Below, in pieces: positions 34,230 through 43,388 of a stretch of DNA of 64,000 nt. Location of the stretch: contig NC_073692.1 in assembly GCF_029784155.1 (NCBI RefSeq), positions 425,239,324-425,303,323 on the forward strand, read 5' to 3'. This DNA is from Uranotaenia lowii (Eukaryota > Arthropoda > Insecta > Diptera > Culicidae). Within the stretch, counting starts at the first letter, position 1; each line of letters opens with the position of its first letter. Under the pieces are notes generated by a model. It was given only the letters and a program-made list of their open reading frames with translations, had not been told where the DNA came from and did no database searches. A program made the translations under genes and the position numbers.

Positions 34230-36105
34230 TGGTAATTGAGTGAAAGGGTTCAAATTGAAGGAACAAAATTTGTTGCTTGACGCCATCATTAATACAAGAT
34301 GGTGGCTTCCGCTTTTATTTTCAAAGCTTTAAATAACTGAAAATATCATGAAATCTTCTTAATATTGTTATTAGGTGAAAGAAATAAACAAGTAGAAGTC
34401 GAATTTCATTGTCCGTCGCCATCTTAAATTCAAAAATGGCGGCTACCAATCAACTTGAAAATACTGTGAATGGCTGAAAATCGCCTCAAACCCTTACAAT
34501 ATGGGTATAAGTTGAAAGAGATGAACCAGTGAAAGTCGAAGTTCGCTATTTGACGCCATCCAATTTCAAGATGGCGGTTTCCGCTGAATTTTAAAATGTT
34601 TTATATGACTTATAATCGTATGAAACCCCAACAATATTGGTATTGTGTGAAAGGGCTAAACGAGTAGTAATCGATTTTCTCTTTTCGCTTTACTCTGGAA
34701 TTCTGTAAGTGACTCAAAATCGCACAAAACAATCACAATACAGACCCCGATTGTTTTTGGCCACATTCGATTTTGGAAACATCCGATTTTGGCACATGTC
34801 CCAAAATAAAACAAAAAACAGAAACAACATAACCTTGTAGTTTTCGCTTTAATAGGACCAATACAATTTCGACATATTAGCATGATAGACATAATACAAT
34901 GACATAAATAGCAAATATGACAAAAAACAAACACTATCGACAAAACACAAAAAGTGCTGAATGCATCAAAAACAAGATAAAAAATGTAGTACTAAGTAAA
35001 AACAAAGTTGGGAAAAAAAATCGTTCGATTTTGACAACACAAAATGTTCGAGCGGGTTGCCAAAAACAATGACGGTCTGGTTCTTCTAGTTTATCCCTTT
35101 CAACGAATACCAATATTGTAAAGCTTTCGTGCGGTTTTTAGTCATTTGCAGATTTTTAAAGCTCAGTGGAAGTCGCCATCTTGGATTTCAAGATGTCGTT
35201 TGATAGAAAACTTCGACTTCTACTCGTTTGGTCCTTTCACTCAATGCCCATATTGTGGGAGTTCAGTGTTTAACAGCATTTTAAAGTTCGGTGAAAGCCG
35301 CCATCTTGAATTTCGAGATGCACCTGATAGCGAAATTTTCCTTCTTCTAGGTTAGCCCTTTAACCAATACCCATATTGTGCGGGTTTTCATGCGATTTTA
35401 GTTATTTACAGCATTTTAAGGTTCCGTGAAAGTCGCCATCTTGGATTTCAAGATTATCTGATAGAGAAATTCCACTTTAACTGATTCAGCCATTTTACTG
35501 AATGATCAAATTGTGTGAATTTCAAGAGACTTTCAATGATTTCAATCATTTTATAGTTCAGTGGAAGCCGCAATCTTGGATTTCAAGATGACGCCTGATA
35601 GCGAAATTTGTATTCTACTCGTTGATCCTTTTCAGCTTATATTGTGGGAGTTTCATGCGATTTTCAGTGATTCACAGCATTTTATAGTTCAATGGAAGCC
35701 GCCATCTTGTATTTCAAGTTGACGTCCGATAGCGAAATTCGACATCTTCTAGTTTAGCCCTTTTACCAAATACCAATATTGTGGGCCTTTCATGCGATTC
35801 TCAGTGACTAAAAGAATTTTAAAGTTCAACGGAAGACGCCATCTTGGATTTCAAGATGGCGTCGAAAAAAAAAATCAGCTTTTTCTAATTTAGCTCTTTC
35901 AATCAATACATATAAAGTGGTTGTTTAATGCGACTTTTTATCATTTGCAGCATTAAAAGTTCAGCTGATGCCGCCATCTTGGATTTCAAAATGGCGTCTG
36001 ATAGCTAAATTCGACTTCTACTTGTTTAGCTCTTTCATTTTATGCGATTTTAAGTCATTTACAACATTTAAAAGATCAGCGGAACAACAAAATTTGACTT
36101 CAACT
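34230..36105. repeat. ~134-bp tandem repeat in two inverted blocks (foldback-like)
   Basis: Units of about 127-138 bp recur with CGCCATCTTGGATTTCAAG as landmark: in one orientation at about 34284, 34422 and 34550, and in the opposite orientation at about 35171, 35298, 35433, 35567, 35697, 35835 and 35970. Each full unit contains the hairpin CGCCATCTTG..CAAGATGGCG, then text of the type CGACTTCTACTCGTTTAGCC and CATATTGTGGGAGTTTCATG. The left block has about 3.5 units and the right about 7.5, separated by a MITE-like segment. Inverted arms made of short tandem repeats around a loop is the plan of Drosophila foldback elements. Short frames inside are shadows. Confidence 0.85.
34741..35079. mobile_element. 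MITE-like segment at the centre of the inverted repeat array
   Basis: The ends are inverted repeats: CAGACC..ATTGTTTTTGGC at the left and GCCAAAAACAATGACGGTCTG at the right, with further imperfect matching inward (ATTCGATTTTGG / CGATTTTGACAAC). There is no coding capacity. It separates the two oppositely oriented repeat blocks, so it is either their natural loop or an insertion at the junction. No clear target duplication. Confidence 0.6.
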
Positions 36106-36109
36106 CATG

Positions 36110-37135
36110 ATTTATTCCACAGGTGATTAACAACCAATCCGTTTTTTTTTTAAATGTCTATCCTCATTTACTGTACTAAGGATTAACAACTCAGAAATGA
36201 GTTGTCAAATCGTCAAATCTGTAGTAGTTACGATTTCAATCGATGCAGTTACACATGACCGCAAATTCAGCACAATTCGGAAACGCGTACTTCATCGCCA
36301 AAGCTCGTTCTAAGACTGACTCTTCGTTACCAATATTTCAAACGGACTCGTATTGCGATATTCGTTCGGTTTTTTTTAACGAAACTTGCTCAACACGAAT
36401 ACAAACAAAAGTAGGTACAGCACAGAAGAAATAAACTCACACAGTGTGATAGCTGATTTATTCAATTTAGGATGGTTCATCTCTCATCCAAGAAGGTGCA
36501 CAATTTTAATGAACATTAATAAATTTTAATACTTTTTTCTATTGCTACTTCATACTACCACAAAATCGTAGCCATGTTGGTTGCAAAATCGAAGGGCTTA
36601 AAACGACGCCATGTTGATGGATCCACAATGCAAGCATTGGAATATATTTTTTCAGGCCTATTTTCCATCAATTCTATCATGATTGACCATCAGATTTGAC
36701 GAGGCGCGTTTATTTTAAGATACTATTTCATACACATTTTACCTAAAATCTTGACTGGCAGTAGAAAAGAGGCTCATAATATGGTTAAAACATTGATATT
36801 TTGGCTATTAATTTTACCAGATCATATCTCAATAATGCAATCATCATTCATCAACCATTATGGTTGCTTGAAAAAATAAAAATAAAACTCCGAGAACTCA
36901 CAGAATCGAAAAAAACAAAAATTCGTTACAAGTTTAATAATAGCTTTTTAAAAGCTTTGGTGACCAACATTGATGACCAACAATGATATGTCTTTATGAC
37001 GTTTCTAGGGTAGAGCCGAATAGCCTTATTGGCTTTATTAGAGTCCAGATGATATTATAGAATGCGCTTTAGCTTTTTATGAAGATTAATGCTATAGTCC
37101 AAACGAAATTTTGCTGACCATAATAAAGCTAAAGT
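36110..37135. other. unassigned DNA
   Basis: No gene recognised; frames of about 60 codons only. A GCCATGTTG word appears near 36573 and 36609 but without the 134-bp unit around it. Confidence 0.4.
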
Positions 37136-37140
37136 TGTTA

Positions 37141-37525
37141 CTAGGGCACCGCATATGTGCAGCAAGTTTTAAACCCATACAGCAATACGGATGTGACGTT
37201 TGAGTTGAAGATTCGGATTGTCATACGTAGAAAGATCTGGCGTGGCCGCCAGATGTTCCGGAGACTCGCTTTTCTGACCTGGATTACGATGTCCTTCTTG
37301 GTACCACCATCAGGCGTTATCTGGCTACCAAGATACTGGAAGCACTCCACTTTCTCAACCTGTTGTCCAGCTACTACGAAATTGGAAGGATTTTCTATGT
37401 TGATTCCGATCGACTTGGTCTTTCCGACGTTGATTTTGAGACCTGCTGCCTTGGAGCTTTCGGTGAGGTCGTCGAGTTTGTTCTGCATGTCTTGTTGTCT
37501 TTGGGCGAGCAAAACAATGTCACCT
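37141..37525 (-). pseudogene. non-LTR retrotransposon reverse transcriptase fragment
   Basis: The minus-strand frame contains DIVLLAQRQQDMQNKLDDLT (from the second D of the FADD box), AGLKINVGKTKSIGINIENP, VEKVECFQYLGSQITPDGGT, ASLRNIWRPRQIFL and IFNSNVTSVLLYGFKT. This is the palm-to-thumb region of a LINE reverse transcriptase that continues toward a C-terminal YG.ETW-type motif. The catalytic box is cut at its first residues (GDIVLL), where the sequence switches to unrelated DNA near 37525. It is a dead 5'-truncated copy; the clade is not certain. Confidence 0.8.
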
Positions 37526-37941
37526 AATTGCTTGTAAATTTTAATGATCCGTTTGTAGATCATGGTAAATCCCCAAGCAAAATATTTTTGAAACTTTTCG
37601 TATAAGAATGGAATATTCAATGCCTCTATAGTCAACAAATAAATTTTAAATCTGGGCTGTGTTTGTATAAAAGTTTTAAATTGGAAATTGGAATATTTTC
37701 AACCGATTCTTAATAACAACACTGTTACCTGCCAAGCAAATCGTAATGTTTGTATCTGACATCTAAAGAACTTTGTAATGTAAAGGTTTTAGTTCCGACA
37801 TGATAATCGTATGTGATGTTTTTTTTTGATAATCAACTCTATACTGAACTTTCTAAAATTTTCTGAGAAGGAAAAGATTAAGTAATTTGCCAACTATCAC
37901 CTATAAAAATTTGTGTTAGTGGAGATATATCAAAAACGAAC
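37400..37941. repeat. duplicated segment, copy 1 (second copy 40108-40622)
   Basis: From the LINE fragment (GATCGACTTGGTCTTTCCGA) through its truncation point and about 400 bases of non-LINE DNA up to TGTTAGTGGAGATATATCAA, the sequence matches 40108-40622 with scattered differences. Both copies share the same LINE truncation junction, so they arose by DNA duplication, not by two LINE insertions. Confidence 0.85.
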
Positions 37942-38299
37942 ATTTTTTATTATAACCCAAAGCCATCCCGCTCGACGGTATATCTCTGATCATAACTTTT
38001 AAAGGTTTTCTTGTAAAATATTTTATAATCATAAAAATTTTTGTTTGAAAAAAAAAAACAAATATTTCCAGCCAAACACTAACCAAGTTTTGCCTTACGC
38101 TCAATTCCTTCTGAATGAGCTAAGGCATAGAAAAAAAATCAAAGCAAAACAACATGGTTATCAATTTTTGGGTTATCAGCTCATTTTTTTTCTTCTCAAC
38201 CATAACAAGAATGCGAATCCAATGTTTGTCACAGTTGAAGAACAGATGTTTTCAAGTGCTCTCACGCACGATCCATCGAGGTTGATGCAAACAAGAATA

Positions 38300-39470
38300 A
38301 TGAGTTCCATTCATCTGCTGCTGTAAGTATAATCGAACAGTTAAACATGATTCTTAAAACCAATAACGCAGTTTAATTTTCTTCTTATCACAAACCGCTG
38401 CTCTGCGGATGAACAACGATTCGATATGGGACTTCAATTTTGAAAACGATGCGGCCGAGCTTGAGCACTTTCGCTATAGCGATCGATTGGTCTTTTTCTC
38501 AGCCGAAATTGAGGATCTTACTTTGGACGTTCTGGAACCGTTAGCATCAGTTCGAGAGTTAAGGTTTCGAAAAGGGTCTATCCGAACTGCCTGGCTACCG
38601 GAATTTGTGGAAACGTTTTCAATTCATAATGCGGAAACGAAAGAATTGATGATAAGTGTCAATCAAAACTACAATGTTGTGAGCCTACTCGTGGTTGGAT
38701 GCCTGCTTGATAATGTGCCGGAAAATATTGGTCAATTGAGTGCCCTAAGAACGCTGGATTTGGGATTTAATCAGATTGAACAAGTGAACATGGACTTGTT
38801 TTCGGGATTGAGTAACCTGGAAGCGCTATCCTTACGATATAACAAAATTTTCGAAATTAGAAGTCCTGATGTGTTTTTTCTCCCAGCTTTGAAAAGTCTT
38901 ATGTTGAACTCGAACAAACTTGAGCAATTGGACATTTGCGGGTGGAACATGGATCATCTGGAGTATTTAAGGTTGGATAACAATAACCTTCAGTATGTGG
39001 TGAATATCCTGGATCAGTTTCCAGTTTTGCAAGAAATAGCTTTAACTGGAAACCTAATGAATTGTGATTGGAAAAACAAACTTCTGGAAGACATTAGCAA
39101 AACTGAAATCTCCTATGACGGACCGTGGTATTGTGATCCCGAGTTGGTGACACCAGCCCCTGATGATTGTCCAAGTCGGTACATGAAAGCTCTTCTAAAG
39201 CGTCAAGCTGAAGATATATCTTCTTTACGAAGAGATTTCAAGCAACAGCAATCAATTATAGATCAAATGAGTCAAACTATTTTGAACCTTCAAGTGCAGC
39301 AAGTTGAGCAGTATACAAATCTAGAAGCAGCAAATCAGAAAATTTCAGATGTTACAGCCCAAGCAATTGAAACAGAAAAATTGCTAACTGAATACATGGA
39401 ACAAAACTCTAAATTATTGGACTACCTTTGGATTAGCAATCAGGACTCCTTACAGTCTTCAAACGGTTAG
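38300..39470 (+). CDS. secreted leucine-rich-repeat / coiled-coil protein, LRIM-like
   Basis: The predicted gene joins 38300-38322 to 38372-39470 across a 49-base GTAAGT...CGCAG intron, giving 373 residues. Exon 1 supplies MSSIHLLLL and exon 2 continues IFFLSQTAALR, together a good signal peptide; the exon-2 ATG at 38409 alone would lack it. Residues ~110-240 carry leucine-rich repeats (LRTLDLGFNQIEQV, LEALSLRYNKIFEI, LKSLMLNSNKLEQL, LEYLRLDNNNLQYV). A cysteine cluster follows (NCDWKNKLL, WYCDPE, DDCPSR), then a ~90-residue heptad-like coiled coil (LLKRQAEDISSLRRDF to EYMEQNSKLLDYLW). Signal peptide, LRRs, cysteines and coiled coil in this order is the layout of mosquito LRIM/APL1 proteins, which act in haemolymph complement-like complexes; that role is inferred, not shown. 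It is shorter than most LRIMs. A further 3' exon after TTTTTCAG at 39541 is possible but unresolved. Confidence 0.75.
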
Positions 39471-40010
39471 ATGCGAAAGTGATTACTTTTTAAAGATCGC
39501 AAGCCATTATCGATCCTGACCAAATTATTCATCCTTTTTCAGTGGAGTTAAGCACCAGTCTACAAAGAAGCACTAACGAGAAACCAATTTGGAGAATGAC
39601 AGTTTATCACTTGAAAGCCATCTTCTGCCAAACGTCACCGCCATCAGTAACAGCGAGGTCCCAAAAAGCAATCTACCGAACCGAAAATGAAGACCTGGCG
39701 GCACAGCAGCGACGATTCGAAAGGATCTGTCGTAAAATTTGAAGATGTCATCGGAGTGAGGCAAAATATGGTAGCCATAAAAGTAAGAGTGATGTTGTTT
39801 TTTTTTCGTGCATGCCACCTAATTGAGGTTTTCATTCGCCTTGATGACAGCCTTTATGGGTTCTAGTCGCTCGATCAGAAGACTCTAAACGTAATGATAA
39901 AATTTGGTGTTTGTTATTAAAGGAAGGCAAAGGCAAGCTTGTTCAAATTGGAGTTTGAGAATATTTTCTAAAATAATTGTCAAATCATTTTTTCTTATAA
40001 AAAACATGCT

Positions 40011-40107
40011 AAAGATTATTGTGACAAAGAACAACGCATCTACTAAAAATCATTTTTTAAACCTTTCGATGTACTTACTTTTAATAATTTCATTTGTAGT
40101 TTGTAGT
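40011..40107. repeat. ~85-bp direct repeat, copy 1 (second copy 40625-40707)
   Basis: The segment AAAGAACAACGCATCTACT through ATAATTTCATTTGTAGTT is repeated at 40625-40707 with few differences. The two copies directly flank the duplicated segment at 40108-40622, as if it had been inserted with, or exchanged through, this sequence. Confidence 0.85.
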
Positions 40108-40622
40108 TGATTTCGATCGACTTGGACTTTCCGACATTGATTTTGAGACCTGCTGCCTTGGAGCTTTCGGTGAGGTCGTAGAGTATGTTCTGCATGTCTT
40201 GTTGTCTTTGGGCGAGCAAAACAATATCGACCTAATTGCTTGTAAATTTTAATGATCCGTTTGTAGATGATGGTAAATTCCCAATCAAATAATTTTTTTA
40301 ATTTTCCGTATTAAAATGGAATATTCAATGCCCCTATAGTCAACAAATAAATTCAAATCTGTGCTGTGTTTGTATAAAATTTTTAAATTGGAAATTGGAA
40401 TAACTTTTGATATTTTTAACCGATTCTTAAAAACAACACTGTGACCTGCCAAGCAAATCGTAATGCATGTATCTGACATCAAAAGAACTTTGTAATGTAA
40501 TGATAATGATCAACTGAACTTTATGAAATTTTCTGAGAAGAAAAAGATCAAGTAACTTGATAACTATCACCTATAAAAATTTGTCAATGATACCTTCAAT
40601 GTTAGTGGAGATATATCAAAAA
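40108..40622. repeat. duplicated segment, copy 2
   Basis: Diverged copy of 37400-37941, in the same orientation, lacking the left part of the LINE fragment. Small indels distinguish the copies; for example this one has an extra TCAATGATACCTTCAATG-like piece near 40585. Together the copies bracket the LRR gene. Confidence 0.85.
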
Positions 40623-40624
40623 CA

Positions 40625-40707
40625 AACAAAGAACAACACATCTACTCAAAATCATTTTTTAAACCTTTCGATGTACTTACTTTTAATAATTTCATTTGTA
40701 GTTCTGT
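40625..40707. repeat. ~85-bp direct repeat, copy 2
   Basis: Second copy of 40011-40107. Downstream the two copies diverge (GTAGTTTGTAG versus GTAGTTCTGTTG). Confidence 0.85.
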
Positions 40708-40709
40708 TG

Positions 40710-41810
40710 ATCAAACTTTATGTGTTTGTACCCATTTTAATTGTACATACAAGAGAATTCAGATCGACGCAATTTAAACACTTTGAAAATATTCGAGAAA
40801 ATATGTGATTTCAATCAAATCATTATTTTTACAAAAAATGGGGGAAGTTTGGAATGTTATAATCCTCCTGGTGTTCTTTCCTATGAAATAAGAAGTATAA
40901 ATCCAGTTTAAAATAACCTGTCTATGCTATTTTTTTTTTGCTTGAGGCGGTTTGAAGTTTTCAGAAATGCCTTGAAGTGAATGAAGATTTAGATTCTAAA
41001 TCAACATGCTTTTATCATTTGAATCGTAATTTTTACGATGCCATAATACTGGTAAAGTGTCTAAAATTAAACCTAAAAAAATTGAATCTTTATGTTGAGA
41101 ACTTTCATGTGACATTTTGTAAATTCGAATATTCAATATCCAGTTCTACAATTCAAATTGAAATGACAAATCTGAGGTCCAACCAATGATAATCACCTAA
41201 GATTAGGTCAGATGAAATTCTTTATTTTAAATTCTGTTATAAATATTTATCAAGGAGCTCTTCACACTTTAAATTATCTAAGCGCTTAATGGCAACCAAA
41301 AGAAAAAAAATATCATCTGTGTTTTTTTTCACCAAGTTTTTCACGCATTTCAGATTTTGAGTGAACTGTGTTATTTAAATAGGATTTGGGTTGCAGCGCT
41401 GGAAAGTTTTTCAGAAAAAAGTTGTTTTAAAATAATGATGAAGATAAAAATATGTTGATTGTTCGATGAGATTTCCAATAACTTACGTGTTGGGAACCGC
41501 CGAGCAGCACGCACCTACCGAATAATTTCATCAGTGCTCCCATGAAGTGTCAACGATTCGATTTCTGGAGATTCTACTGTCATTCGTAGAATGAGTTGCA
41601 AAATTGTTAGCGCCTAATCTTAAAAGTGAAGCCAATGCATAAAATAGTCTACCTACTTATTCTAGTGCTTAAATCTATTATCACAGATTGTAATTATCAC
41701 AGATTGATTAAAACTTAAACTAGTTCGACTAATCGAAGATAGATTTGAGAAAACTATTGGTGAAGGCAGTGTAGAAATCTGCACGAGGATTTGAAACTTA
41801 TCTTTTGATT
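40710..41810. other. unassigned AT-rich DNA
   Basis: No gene recognised. A 70-codon plus-strand frame at 40977 has no family motif. No repeat was identified. Confidence 0.4.
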
Positions 41811-41812
41811 TT

Positions 41813-41896
41813 GTTCGGATTTTAGTCGAAACGGCCTTTGAAATCTACACACAAATAAACGTAGATTTCAAAGGCCGTTTCGACTAAAATCCGAAC
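41813..41896. repeat. perfect 36-bp inverted repeat (hairpin), 12-base loop
   Basis: Arms at 41813-41848 and 41861-41896 are exact reverse complements (starting GTTCGGATTTTAGTCGAAAC) around ACACAAATAAAC. If transcribed, this would form a perfectly paired 36-bp stem. Perfect pairing over this length is unlike an evolved microRNA precursor and more like a recent snapback duplication or a small palindromic element. Confidence 0.95.
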
Positions 41897-41899
41897 ATT

Positions 41900-42584
41900 A
41901 CATTTAGAATTTCTTAGTCCTTTTTCGCCCTCAAACACAGAAATAACCGCAAGAATGAATTGTTGCATCATGAAATAAATCATATAATTATCAGCAGGAG
42001 CTAAGCCTAAAATTCATGGAAGCTTTCCAAACCTGTCGAATAAAAAAATCAATGCATAACTCTACGATATAAAGAAAATTCATAAGCTGCTATTTATAGA
42101 TAAAAAATATAAGAATGATAACAAGGTTTCCAGAATTTTTCAGTTTCCAGGCCTAAAAATTCCGGACAATTTAATATAAAACCTTTCAAAATCCGGGCAC
42201 TTTGTTCTCAAATTGGCGACCAAAAATCCGGAAAATATACTGGAATTTTTTTTTCATAAACAAGAAATTACTCCAGAAAAATCAAGAGAAGAAATTGATA
42301 AAAAAATCTTTGAAATTCATCAACTTATTTTTAATTGTATTTTAGGCTTCCAAAAAACATTCATTATCATTATTTTTGTAAAAATTTCTCAAAAAAATTC
42401 GTTTTGGATGCATACAATACTACATTTTAACAACAAAATTTGTTGTTTTTCCACTCCTATAGGCTCGTATGCGGTAGAATATTTTTTGAAATAAAAATTA
42501 CTTCTCCAGCCAAAAACAAAAAAGAGTTCCATCCTGAATTTGAAGATACAGCTTAAAAGGGAAAAGTAAGATGCGATAGATTTC
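41900..42584. other. unassigned AT-rich DNA
   Basis: No gene. ATTCCGGACAATTT and AATCCGGAAAATA words around 42165-42235 hint at an old repeat. Confidence 0.4.
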
Positions 42585-43388
42585 TTAAACCCTCGTCCGC
42601 ATAAGATTTCATTACCCTAATCAGCACTAGGAGTGTCAATTTAACACTCCAAGCTAAAATCGTCATAACTCTTTTTATATCTAACCGATAACAATGAAAC
42701 TTATATTACTAAAAACCTTGTAATGTCAGTAAAATATGTTTACAACATTATATATAGCTAAATCTTATAGTTTTCTCGTTATTCAGCATGAAAGAAAAAA
42801 AAAAACGAAAAAACATGCCTCAAAAAAAGTGCTTTAGTTCATATATTAAACGTCCAAAAAATATCTGCCTTATGCATATGAAAGCTGAAGTTCATATCTA
42901 CATCATGAAGCCAAGAAATATTTTTAAATTTTTTTTTAATGAAATGGTCACAAAAAGTTCAAAAAAGTGGTCTGAAAAACCTACTTTTCATTAGATTGCT
43001 AGTAAAAACTGTTTGAGTGGTGGTAGAATTTTTGAAAACAAAATATCATTACAAATTTTATTCTAATTCTGACATTTTGTTTTCTTTAGATTTTTGATGC
43101 AAAAAAATTGAATTTACTGGAATTTTTCAAAGTGGACTTTTTTGCGCGTTTTTTTATAAATTAAAATTTCATCTGTTTTTGTGGTCCACCGTCAGGTTGT
43201 ACCCGGATTTTCAGTGCTTTTACTTTGTTTGGAGTATTTATTTTATTTTATTTTATTTATTACAAATATGTAGTATAAGGTAATTCAATTCCTTTTAAAT
43301 CACTACACTTAGTATACTAAAGTTCGGAAAAAAGATCATGTTTCTTAAACTATTATTCTCTTGTGAAGGAATTGAAAACAAAAAAAAA

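Noticed and set aside
34230..36105. Possible CRISPR array (regularly spaced repeats)
   Set aside because: Units are contiguous ~134-bp repeats without unique spacers, in two orientations, in a eukaryotic context.
38045..38326. 93-codon frame just upstream of the LRR gene as an independent gene
   Set aside because: It starts before any plausible coding region and runs through the intron donor; its downstream end merely overlaps the short first exon in the same region.
41813..41896. microRNA precursor
   Set aside because: Pairing is perfect over 36 bp with no bulges, which fits a recent inverted duplication better than an evolved precursor.
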